From the NCBI GenBank assembly GCA_964627805.1, contig CAZVLA010000030.1, forward strand, positions 1-64,000: 64,000 nucleotides of DNA, given 5' to 3'. This stretch comes from CAZAMI01 sp964627805. GTDB lineage: Archaea; Thermoproteota; Thermoprotei_A; Sulfolobales; NBVN01. Under the pieces are notes generated by a model. The model saw nothing but the letters and a program-made list of their open reading frames with translations. It was not told the origin of the DNA and searched no databases. Shown one piece after another: positions 51,427 to 59,173 of this stretch (the stretch's first letter is position 1; every line of letters begins with the position of its first letter). The position numbers were made by a program, and so were the translations under genes.

Positions 51427-52295
51427 TAACCTAATTCAACAATAACCTTTTCGAAATTACCAATCAAAGGCAATACATCATCTAGTTCCTTAACAATAGC
51501 TAACTTACTCATTAGAATATTATTAGGAATCTCATTAATTACGCCTAGAACTTCATTAACCTTATTTGAGAAACCAGGTACGTACACAGTTATCTTATGT
51601 GGTTGGAGTATATACATATTAAATAGAGGTGCATATGTAGGTGATACTATTAATGATCCATTAACTTTTACTAGACTAAGTATGTAAGGTGATGTAGTGC
51701 TTCCTCCAGTAAGGATAATCGCGTCAAATACTTCATTACCCCGTAAATTCCTCATCTTTATTACTCTATAGCATTTAGAAGCTAAGAAATCAATTACTCT
51801 ATGCTCATCCTTACACAACACAGCGGTGACTTCACAACCTAAGTTACTTAAATATGTAGAGTTGATTATCAAGTCAAGACCATCACCGATCACGCATACA
51901 TTAAACGCTGAGGTGCTTCTGACGTATTCACCTACATTACTTAAGTAGAGGTAATGAAGAGCTAAACCATTAATCCCCCCAAGTTCTTGAGTAAGCTCTA
52001 ATGTACACTGCTGACTTACTACAGAGTATTCACTTAGAAAACCATCTATATCCGACCCGTATAGGCGTTGATTGCAGTAGGGGTAGTTTACGTACTTATA
52101 CCCTACCTTAAAACTTGAATTAATACCTACTTCAATAACTCTAACCAAGCCTATAGAACCAGCAGTAACTCCTGGTTTAGTAGGTATTAGCCCCTTAAGT
52201 ACGTAGTTATCGATAGTTCCAAAAACAGCCACTATGGTCTTACCTAATGCTTCACCCTCATTAATTGGAGGAATAGGTGATTCAATAGTACTCAA
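51423..52295 (-). CDS. Degenerate medium-chain dehydrogenase-like protein
   Basis: 290 residues. The overall order of a zinc-alcohol dehydrogenase is visible: a GroES-like start (PGVTAGSIGLVRVIEVG), NYPYCNQRLYGSDIDGFLSEYSVV, a Rossmann strand (NVCVIGDGLDLIINSTYLSNLGCEVTAV) and a TGGSTTSPYILSLVKVNGSLIV segment. The catalytic zinc Cys/His-Glu pair and the usual GxGxxG are missing or altered, and the protein is about 50 residues short. It is probably a divergent or inactive paralogue. It starts at TTG 52295. Confidence 0.6.
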   Translation of the reverse strand: MSTIESPIPPINEGEALGKTIVAVFGTIDNYVLKGLIPTKPGVTAGSIGLVRVIEVGINSSFKVGYKYVNYPYCNQRLYGSDIDGFLSEYSVVSQQCTLELTQELGGINGLALHYLYLSNVGEYVRSTSAFNVCVIGDGLDLIINSTYLSNLGCEVTAVLCKDEHRVIDFLASKCYRVIKMRNLRGNEVFDAIILTGGSTTSPYILSLVKVNGSLIVSPTYAPLFNMYILQPHKITVYVPGFSNKVNEVLGVINEIPNNILMSKLAIVKELDDVLPLIGNFEKVIVELGY

Positions 52296-52379
52296 TCCGC
52301 GAGCTCCCCAAACAATCTTCCTCGTAACTCCTCACCTTATTAACTAATAATACCTGTAGCAGTAAAAAATGAGGGTAGT

Positions 52380-52757
52380 TTGGTAATGAATTCACTACCT
52401 ATGATGGCTACAGGTAAGATCATTAAGGATTATAGACCATTAATTAAGTACTTAGAATTAGCTGATAGAGAATTGAGGAGCAGAACAATTCCTAACTCGT
52501 CAGATATTGAAGTAATTAAGGAATTACTTGCTAGGGGTACTAGTAACTTAAGTGACTTAATCAACGAGTTAACTAAGTATATAAGAAACAGAGTCGATCC
52601 TGAACTGGCTAGGAAAGCGGTAAGGGAAGTACTAGGTACTGATGTGGATAGTAGAACTGCTGAGTACATGATATCAAGAATTATTGCTGGGTGGGTTATT
52701 GAGATGGCTGAGCAATTCGGTATTGTTAAGCTTAAGTCTAGGTACTTAAAGCTATGA
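52380..52757 (+). CDS. Small helical protein, unknown
   Basis: 125 residues, predicted almost entirely helical (LIKYLELADRELRS, DIEVIKELLARG, DLINELTKYIRNR, ARKAVREVLG, YMISRIIAGWVIEMAEQFG). No family recognised. It is followed after about 85 bp by another helical unknown on the same strand. The start is the GTG-proximal ATG region at 52380; ATG 52386 is an alternative. Confidence 0.5.
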   Translation: MVMNSLPMMATGKIIKDYRPLIKYLELADRELRSRTIPNSSDIEVIKELLARGTSNLSDLINELTKYIRNRVDPELARKAVREVLGTDVDSRTAEYMISRIIAGWVIEMAEQFGIVKLKSRYLKL

Positions 52758-52841
52758 GGAGGTAGTATACCGGTATATTCAGCTTAATATGTAATTGGTC
52801 TTATATACTTACACAACTACCTAGAATCTACACGGGTCTTA

Positions 52842-53561
52842 GTGATGCCTCTGATACCGTTACAGAGGAACCTTAGCAGTGGTTGCGACGTAGGTAAGGC
52901 ATTAAGAGACATGAACTACTTAGTTAGGTGCATCGATGAAGCCATTGACGAAGGTAAGTATAGAGAATTAGTTACGTTAATAAAGACTCTAGCTATCTAC
53001 TCAGAACACGGTGATAAAGTCAAGCTATTAACAGCGTTAGGTTACGCGTTCTCTAAAGCACCCTCAAAGACCTTAAGAGCCGCTATTGAAGTACTATCAG
53101 GTAGTAACGTTGTTTTAAGTAAGTTAATTGAGACTTTATCAGCAATAGTAGGTATGAACAGATTAATAGTACTTAGTACCAAGTATAAACTACTAAATGA
53201 TAGACTCGTTAATAACATAGTCGATAAACTATCATGTAACGAATTAGCAACACTTACTGAATGCATAGTTAACTCAGCATTAAGTAAGGAGACAGTAATC
53301 AAGGTACTTACGAGGGCACTCACAACAGCATATTGTAGAGAGTCTAAGAAATCAGCTATTAAACTTATAACGGATCTGTTAGTAGATGGTAGATTAAGTA
53401 AGGACGAGCTAATACAGATACTTAGGAAGTTAAATATGAAGTTAATAATCATTAAGAATAAGCAGGGAGAGGTTAAGGAGATTAAGCTAGTAAGTAAGTT
53501 TGAGGATTACGTACCAGCTAATGAAGACTACGTACTGTCATTCATTAATTACGTGCTATAA
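52842..53561 (+). CDS. Helical-repeat-like protein, unknown
   Basis: 239 residues. Repeating amphipathic helices of about 30 residues (YRELVTLIKTLAIYSEHGDKV, ATLTECIVNSALSKETVIKVL, SAIKLITDLLVDGRLSKDEL) suggest an alpha-solenoid. It ends with a strand-like part (LIIIKNKQGEVKEIKLVSKF). No family recognised. Its end overlaps the convergent radical SAM gene by 13 bp. Confidence 0.5.
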   Translation: MMPLIPLQRNLSSGCDVGKALRDMNYLVRCIDEAIDEGKYRELVTLIKTLAIYSEHGDKVKLLTALGYAFSKAPSKTLRAAIEVLSGSNVVLSKLIETLSAIVGMNRLIVLSTKYKLLNDRLVNNIVDKLSCNELATLTECIVNSALSKETVIKVLTRALTTAYCRESKKSAIKLITDLLVDGRLSKDELIQILRKLNMKLIIIKNKQGEVKEIKLVSKFEDYVPANEDYVLSFINYVL

Positions 53562-55162
53562 CTGTCACATTCACCTAACGACGTCAGCACTACAGAACCT
53601 AAATGCTTGACTAGGGCGTTAAGACCCGTATCTACTACTTCGCTCCAGGGTAAGTACTCGTTAATGTCCTTAACTTTAAATACGTAACTATCATCGTACC
53701 TTAATTCCTTAATAGCTCTCCTAAGAGCTCCTAATCCACACCCTAATTCACCCCATCTAATAGTTAATTCACCAGCTCTTTCACTACCCAAAGCTATTAA
53801 AGTCTGTGCGTAAGCCCATCTCCAGTCATAGTAATCGAATCTCACGTACCTTCTCCCCTTTATTGACTTCTGTATTTCTTCAATTAAGTATCGAAAGCGT
53901 TGCCTTCTAATTAATCCTAAGTACTGCATCGGGGTGTTTGGCTTAGGTATTAAAGGGTTAATCGATACTCTTATCTGTTCCTTCCTTAATGAGTCTGTAT
54001 CACGTATTAATTCGTTAATGAAGTTACTTACGTACTTAACTATCTCACCCTCACAAGGTAGTCCTAGGATGAAGTATAGCTTGAGGTTAGCCCGCTTCTT
54101 TAATGTATATAGGCACAATCTTCTAAGGAGTTCCATGTTAATCTCCTTACGAATTAATCTACTAGCTATGCATGAGAGGGTTTCAGGAGCTATAGTGATA
54201 GTTCTCTGTCCACCACCTAGTATTAAATCTATTCTACTCTCGTTTAATGTCGTGTACCTTATCGATGGTACGTTATAGCTTATACCTGACTCCAAGAGTT
54301 CCTTCAATATGCTATCTGATTCTGGATGGTCAAAGAACGATAATGAGTAGAAGACAACCCTTTTCTTACCTATATTCTTAACACCATCAATTACGTATTT
54401 CATGATTAACTCCTTACTTCTATACCTAAAGGGGTACGATATGAAAGCTTCCATACAGAAGGAGCATAGCCATTTACAACCCCTACTTACCTCTAGGTAG
54501 TACCCGTCACCATACACGGGTTCATATCTTCTAGACCTTATTAGGTACTCAGGCACGAAAGTACCGTTAATATCAACTACGAAGGCACGCTTGACCTTGT
54601 TTCTGTACTTTATTGAGTAGCAGTACCCTGTCCTCACGAGTTTATCGGTTAATAGCTCTTTCCAATCCTTACTATACCTGATTACGTCAACTAAATCAAC
54701 TAACTTACTTAGAAGCACCTCCCCCTCACCAACAAAGACCGTGTCAGCAACTACAGAGTAAGGTAGTGGGTTAGCAGTCGCTGGTGGACCGCCAATAATT
54801 ATGAAGGGATCATCAACCTTACGCTTACGTATATTCGGGTTTACCTTATTCTTAATCAACATATTTACTAAGTAAGGTAAATCAAGCTCGAATGACACAC
54901 TAGCTAATATTATATCAAACTTTCTCAAGTCATAACCTGTTAATGCACCTCTATTAGGATTATCCATGGTGAACCTATCAATTAGTACATTAAGTCTCTC
55001 GTTAAGGAAGTAATACGCTATATGGGTGAATAAGTTTGTTATAGAGGCCGAATACGTACTAGGGTAAACAAGTGCTATACTTAAGTCATACCTCTTAGGT
55101 GGTAAGTAAACATTATACTCACTAAACAGTCCAATACCTTCCACAGATACGTCCCTAATCAT
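53549..55162 (-). CDS. B12-binding-domain radical SAM protein
   Basis: 537 residues. The N-terminal domain resembles a cobalamin-binding fold (LSIALVYPSTYSASITNLFTHIAYYFLNE, IIIGGPPATANP, VVADTVFVGEGEVLLSKLV). The radical SAM motif is CKWLCSFC (CX3CX2C, about 231-238), followed by YSLSFFDHPESDSILKELL and ITIAPETLS. It belongs to the YgiQ/Elp3-like B12-radical SAM group of unknown substrate. Confidence 0.85.
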   Translation of the reverse strand: MIRDVSVEGIGLFSEYNVYLPPKRYDLSIALVYPSTYSASITNLFTHIAYYFLNERLNVLIDRFTMDNPNRGALTGYDLRKFDIILASVSFELDLPYLVNMLIKNKVNPNIRKRKVDDPFIIIGGPPATANPLPYSVVADTVFVGEGEVLLSKLVDLVDVIRYSKDWKELLTDKLVRTGYCYSIKYRNKVKRAFVVDINGTFVPEYLIRSRRYEPVYGDGYYLEVSRGCKWLCSFCMEAFISYPFRYRSKELIMKYVIDGVKNIGKKRVVFYSLSFFDHPESDSILKELLESGISYNVPSIRYTTLNESRIDLILGGGQRTITIAPETLSCIASRLIRKEINMELLRRLCLYTLKKRANLKLYFILGLPCEGEIVKYVSNFINELIRDTDSLRKEQIRVSINPLIPKPNTPMQYLGLIRRQRFRYLIEEIQKSIKGRRYVRFDYYDWRWAYAQTLIALGSERAGELTIRWGELGCGLGALRRAIKELRYDDSYVFKVKDINEYLPWSEVVDTGLNALVKHLGSVVLTSLGECDSYST

Positions 55163-55220
55163 GAAGAACTAAGTAAGTTATAACTATTGTTAATGCGTTA
55201 CTAGTAAATTAGAAGGTGAG

Positions 55221-55631
55221 TTACTTCTGTCTCTCCTTCCTAACCCTAGCTATAATCTGAGTAATTATACTATTAATTACATCCTTATGCTTCCTCCTCA
55301 CATGTTGCTCTACCTGACCAGGACGTAACTGAGTATCACAGAGTAAACAGACGCACTTATCACCTATCCTAAGTATTATTGGGTCTAAGCTCATAACGTA
55401 CGGGAATACGGCCCTAACTATCGCTGCTGCCGCGTAGTGTGACCTAGCCTTATCAATGACTCTCTGAACATAACCTCTCACCCTAAACTTAGATATTCTG
55501 TACCTATGACCTATAGTTGAAGGACTTAAACCATCGATTAAGTACTCCTTAACAGCTAATACAGTGATTGTATCACCAACAAGTCTCTTAATCACAAGGT
55601 ACTTTGTTATTGCTGTCACTGCATCCTCCAC
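55221..55631 (-). CDS. HTH and C2H2-type zinc-finger protein
   Basis: 136 residues. The N-terminal half has a helix-turn-helix pattern (IDGLSPSTIGHRYRISKFRVRGYVQRVI). The C-terminal half has a C2H2 finger (CVCLLCDTQLRPGQVEQHVRRKH: C-x2-C and H-x4-H). It is a likely DNA-binding regulator of crenarchaeal type. It starts at GTG 55631 with CTTAAAAATT upstream, and is divergent from the RHH operon across 209 bp. Confidence 0.75.
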   Translation of the reverse strand: MEDAVTAITKYLVIKRLVGDTITVLAVKEYLIDGLSPSTIGHRYRISKFRVRGYVQRVIDKARSHYAAAAIVRAVFPYVMSLDPIILRIGDKCVCLLCDTQLRPGQVEQHVRRKHKDVINSIITQIIARVRKERQK

Positions 55632-55840
55632 ATTGATCCCTACGGAAATCTGATTACAGAAAAATTTTTAAGTAGAACCCCTTTTAAACCTTAATGAAGG
55701 GGTATTATTTCAGTACTTAGTAAGTAAGCTATAATGAAATCCCTTATTAACTTTATCCTAAAGACATTAGAAGAGTAGGGATATATTCTGGAGGAAAACC
55801 TATAATTTGTAGTTACAGAAGGTAGGGTGGACTGATAATC

Positions 55841-55999
55841 ATGAAATCATCCGTAATCTCATTTAAGGTAGATGTTAATATATTACGAAAGATAGAGTAT
55901 TTCGTAAATCACGGGTATTTTAAGAGTAAGAGTGACTTAATAAGACAGGCACTAAGATACAAGTTAATGAAGGATGGGTTAATAGGTAGTGAGGAATAA
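55841..55999 (+). CDS. Ribbon-helix-helix (CopG-like) regulator
   Basis: A 52-residue protein. VISFKVDVNILRKIEYFV then GYFKSKSDLIRQALRYKL is the strand-helix-helix of CopG/MetJ-like regulators, with the S-x-x-I-R-x-A segment. It is the first gene of a three-gene run with the zinc-finger (15-nt gap) and flavoprotein-like genes. It probably binds as a dimer at operator repeats upstream. Confidence 0.8.
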   Translation: MKSSVISFKVDVNILRKIEYFVNHGYFKSKSDLIRQALRYKLMKDGLIGSEE

Positions 56000-56014
56000 C
56001 TAAGGGTATAGGTA

Positions 56015-56284
56015 ATGACTGCACTGTTCTGGGAGCCGAGGTGGGTACGTAAGAAAGTATACTATGAAGGTATAGAAGTAGTTACATGTCAAGACTTAAT
56101 TACGAAGTCCTATTTATGCCCTATATGTGTTAATATTGATGAAGTGTGCCCGGAGGGTAAAGAGACTAATATGTTGAATGAGAGAATGATAACGTTCTTT
56201 TCCGTAGAGGATTTAATAAGGCATATGAGGTCGCACGCTACTCATAAGAAGGTTAAGAGAATAGTCGTTAGAAAGGAGGAGTAG
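56015..56284 (+). CDS. Small C2H2 zinc-finger protein
   Basis: 89 residues. A finger with CPIC (about 36-39) and, after a long loop of about 30 residues, DLIRHMRSHATH (H-x3-H) is followed by a basic tail (KKVKRIVVRKEE). It is likely to bind nucleic acid. It lies between the RHH gene and the flavoprotein-like gene, 4 nt before the latter. Confidence 0.6.
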   Translation: MTALFWEPRWVRKKVYYEGIEVVTCQDLITKSYLCPICVNIDEVCPEGKETNMLNERMITFFSVEDLIRHMRSHATHKKVKRIVVRKEE

Positions 56285-56288
56285 GTAA

Positions 56289-57329
56289 TTGAGTGTACTT
56301 AAACGTATTACACTAGGCAATTCGTTAGTTTCAAACATGCTGTGCTCGGTTTTTAAGCTAGGTAATACCTTACTAGTGGATAATGCTAGGAGAACAAGCA
56401 TATTATTCGGTTGGGACTATAGTATGGATTCACTAAGTGCGTGTATTGATATCATACCAATATTCCTAGATAGAAGTAGTGTAGAGGAGCTGCAGAGAAT
56501 AGTCAAGAATTTATTGGTACGTAAAGTACGTGTTGAATCAGAAGTAGTGGGTACGTTAGAGGGCTACCTAGGCAAACTAGGTAACATAAAGCCCCAAATT
56601 AATTGGATTGAAAGAACTCATGATGAGGTGTACTTAATTACCGATGGATTTTGTAAGGTATTTAGGGCCTTCGAAGAAGCTTGTGTAAATAAGTTATTTG
56701 GGGAGATAAAGTCTATAGATCCAGAAAATAGGAAAGTTAAGGTACTTAATAATGAACTAAGTTGTGATGAATTATTAATAACATTACCTCTAGACTATGT
56801 AATTAATAAACTAAGGAACGTACCTAAGGACTACCTACTAATTAGGAAGTTACTTAAGTATAGGTCAGCACTCGTGATGACACTTATTATTAAGGGTAAG
56901 TTAATTAAGGATAATTTAGTTAAAATCATCAAGGTAGGTAAGAAGGGGTTTCTCTCAACGGCAGTAATAGTAATGAGTAGTAGGTTAACTAGCGAGTTGT
57001 TAAGTATGACCAAGAATGAGTTAACAACTATTTATGTGCTGTCGTTGATATCACTTAAGGAATTAAGAGCTGAGATGGATAGAGTATTGATTACTGAAGT
57101 TAAACGCTTACTCAATGTGAGTACGGTGGATACTGTATTTATGAGGCAGGCATTCGTGAAGTATGCGTTAATTAATGAATTAGGTAAAGAGGGAGTATCC
57201 TTACTAAACGACTTAATAAAGTACTTAAGAAGTAAAGGTACATACCTAGTTGGTAGATTGGCCACATGGAGAGATATGTGTATCGGTGAGTTGATTAAGC
57301 ATTTAAGGAATCAAATTAAATTAAGCTAG
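56289..57329 (+). CDS. Flavin amine oxidase / UDP-galactopyranose mutase-like protein lacking FAD-binding motif
   Basis: 346 residues. The C-terminal GTYLVGRLATWRDMCIGELIKH resembles the closing GRFGxWxY motif of UGM and amine-oxidase families, and NNELSCDELLITLPLDYVIN resembles the substrate-binding strand before it. The N-terminal GxGxxG dinucleotide fold normally present is absent: the protein starts LKRITLGNSLVSNML. It is either a remnant, a truncated form or a divergent FAD protein. It starts at TTG 56289. Confidence 0.5.
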   Translation: MSVLKRITLGNSLVSNMLCSVFKLGNTLLVDNARRTSILFGWDYSMDSLSACIDIIPIFLDRSSVEELQRIVKNLLVRKVRVESEVVGTLEGYLGKLGNIKPQINWIERTHDEVYLITDGFCKVFRAFEEACVNKLFGEIKSIDPENRKVKVLNNELSCDELLITLPLDYVINKLRNVPKDYLLIRKLLKYRSALVMTLIIKGKLIKDNLVKIIKVGKKGFLSTAVIVMSSRLTSELLSMTKNELTTIYVLSLISLKELRAEMDRVLITEVKRLLNVSTVDTVFMRQAFVKYALINELGKEGVSLLNDLIKYLRSKGTYLVGRLATWRDMCIGELIKHLRNQIKLS

Positions 57330-57648
57330 CATCGCCTACTAAGTCATTTCTGTAATTGCCCCAAGTACCTAATACAACAACGTCTAAGTTACTGGTTTTA
57401 GGTATCGGTAGTGCTGTAAGTATCATATCCATAATTTCCTCCTTACTCACGTCGCCCCTTATTACGTATTCAACTCCATTCACTATTATAGACACCTTAC
57501 TACTCCTGATGTATCTAGGTATTACAAACACAGGTAGTTCGTACTTCCTAAACAACTCCTGAGCAATCTCCCAAGTATACCTTAGTACCTTCTCACCTAA
57601 GTCAGAGCCGTCTATAACTACGATCACATCAAAACCCAATAAAATCAC
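57316..57648 (-). CDS. Universal-stress-like small protein (tentative)
   Basis: 110 residues. VIVVIDGSDLGEKVLRYTWEIAQELF followed by PVFVIPRYI resembles the first beta-alpha-beta of USP proteins, and LDVVVLGTWGN the later strand, but the ATP-binding G-x2-G-x9-G(S/T) is missing. Its end overlaps the convergent flavoprotein-like gene by 14 nt. It starts at GTG 57648. Confidence 0.45.
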   Translation of the reverse strand: MILLGFDVIVVIDGSDLGEKVLRYTWEIAQELFRKYELPVFVIPRYIRSSKVSIIVNGVEYVIRGDVSKEEIMDMILTALPIPKTSNLDVVVLGTWGNYRNDLVGDASLI

Positions 57649-57715
57649 CTAATGAGTTAATGGTAAGTGATTTACTTTTAAGTGTCTCACCTACGTAATA
57701 CAGGGTGAGGTATGA

Positions 57716-57964
57716 ATGGTGTTATGGTTTACATTCATATTCACTCCCTTAGGACCTAATGTTAGGGTACTGAAGAAGTTTATTTCTGATATAGGTAATT
57801 ACGGTGAGGAACTCTATAGAGCAGGTTTTGCTAGAAATAAAATAATTAATGTTAGGTGGGGAGAAATAGACTTAATATATGAGTTAGCTAGGTATGACCC
57901 AGACTTACCAGACATAATTAAGGTTGAAGGTGAGGCTAGGATTAGCCTAAGTAGTCTTGAATAA
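57716..57964 (+). CDS. Small protein, unknown
   Basis: 82 residues, no family recognised. It mixes hydrophobic and basic segments (FTFIFTPLGPNVRVLKKFI, YGEELYRAGFARNKIINVRWGEIDLIYELARYDPDLPDIIKVEGEARISL). GGTGAGG lies just upstream of ATG 57716. It is followed by hsp20 about 70 bp on. Confidence 0.5.
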   Translation: MVLWFTFIFTPLGPNVRVLKKFISDIGNYGEELYRAGFARNKIINVRWGEIDLIYELARYDPDLPDIIKVEGEARISLSSLE

Positions 57965-58035
57965 TGAATGCGCACCTTCATATACATACTGTATCCTTTT
58001 TAACCCCTAAAGTACCAGAGAGAAGGGGTTTAGTT

Positions 58036-58572
58036 ATGAGCAGTAAGAAGCGTAGAAGATCATTATTCGATCTCTTTGACGAAATAATAAGCGACTTGAT
58101 GAGGGAAATCGATGAAGAGTTTAGGGAATTCATGAGAAAAGCAGAGAGACTAGGACCTATAAGTGAGGAGGGTGTTAGGGAGGTTAAGGGGCCATTTATT
58201 TATGGATTTAGAGTTACTATAGGACCCGATGGTATACCTAGAATCGAGGAGTTCGGTAATGTTAGGAGGAGAGGTATAAAGCCTGTAATTAGCGAGGAGA
58301 GAGAACCATTAGTAGATGTGATTGATGAAGGCAATAAAGTAAGGATAATAGCTGAAATGCCTGGCGTAGAGAAGGACAAGATCAAATTAAGAGTTCAGGG
58401 TAAGAAGTTAATAATAAGAGCTAGTAATGAAAACCGCAAGTACTACAAGGAAGTCGACTTACCAGCCGAGGTCAATATTAAGGAGGCTAAAGCTACGTAC
58501 CGTAATGGAGTTTTAGAGATTGAAATACCCAAGAAAGAGACTGAAGGAGGTTTCGAGATAAGAGTAGAGTAA
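58036..58572 (+). CDS. hsp20: Small heat shock protein, Hsp20/alpha-crystallin family
   Basis: About 178 residues from ATG 58036. The N-terminus is amphipathic (LFDLFDEIISDLMREIDEEF). The alpha-crystallin domain runs from about EPLVDVIDEGNKVRIIAEMPGV to the final NGVLEIEIPK; the A-x-x-x-NGVL motif is intact. It holds unfolded proteins under heat stress. The open frame reaches back to 57964, but AAGGGGTT lies 6 nt before ATG 58036. Confidence 0.93.
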   Translation: MSSKKRRRSLFDLFDEIISDLMREIDEEFREFMRKAERLGPISEEGVREVKGPFIYGFRVTIGPDGIPRIEEFGNVRRRGIKPVISEEREPLVDVIDEGNKVRIIAEMPGVEKDKIKLRVQGKKLIIRASNENRKYYKEVDLPAEVNIKEAKATYRNGVLEIEIPKKETEGGFEIRVE

Positions 58573-58587
58573 TTTTTCCTCATTAAA

Positions 58588-59136
58588 TTAAGTCTGTCCA
58601 AGCACTTGCTTCTCGATCTTAGCACTAGCTTCCCCCTTCACATCACTCCTTCCGAAAGGATCCTCAATAATTAATGTAAATCTTACCTTACCGTCTATAG
58701 CGTCTATTATCTCCTTAACCTTCCTATTACATGGGTTACTCTCATCGAAACACTCGGCAGGTATATGGTCTAATACCCTATGTAATATGCCTTCAACAGT
58801 TGTTATGTAGCCAGGTGCCGCAGGTCCGGGCGTTATTTCTATACCTAACTCCGGTATGTATATAGATGCGGTCGACGACTTAATAACTAAAGCATTTAAC
58901 TCAGCATCACTATCCACATGAACTACTATCCTTACAGGTTTACTTACTTCTAATACAGAAACGTCAGATCTCCTGAAACCACACTTATCACATATACCTA
59001 CTTCTAGGAGTACCTTACCGAAGTAAGGTACATCGTATATGTAAAGCCTTACTCTAAATGATTTCTCACCACAGTTTAAGCATGGCGTAACCTCCTCACC
59101 AAGTAGCGTCAACCTCTGGGTTGATGTATTACTCAT
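58588..59136 (-). CDS. ZPR1-type zinc-finger protein
   Basis: 182 residues. CLNCGEKSFRVRLYIYDVPYFGKVLLEVGICDKCGFRRSDV is the C4 ZPR1 finger, followed by the conserved GIEITPGPAAPGYITTVEGIL beta region. It is a single-module archaeal form of the eukaryotic translation-elongation-associated ZPR1. Confidence 0.9.
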   Translation of the reverse strand: MSNTSTQRLTLLGEEVTPCLNCGEKSFRVRLYIYDVPYFGKVLLEVGICDKCGFRRSDVSVLEVSKPVRIVVHVDSDAELNALVIKSSTASIYIPELGIEITPGPAAPGYITTVEGILHRVLDHIPAECFDESNPCNRKVKEIIDAIDGKVRFTLIIEDPFGRSDVKGEASAKIEKQVLGQT

Positions 59137-59173
59137 TCTTCTTATCTCCCCCCAAGCAATTAGTTAGTGATGA

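Noticed and set aside
55654..55820. Two copies of TTACAGAA flanking the divergent RHH promoter region (55654-55661 and 55813-55820).
   Set aside because: The word is only 8 bp in an AT-rich gap, so it could occur by chance; no symmetry or further copies support an operator.
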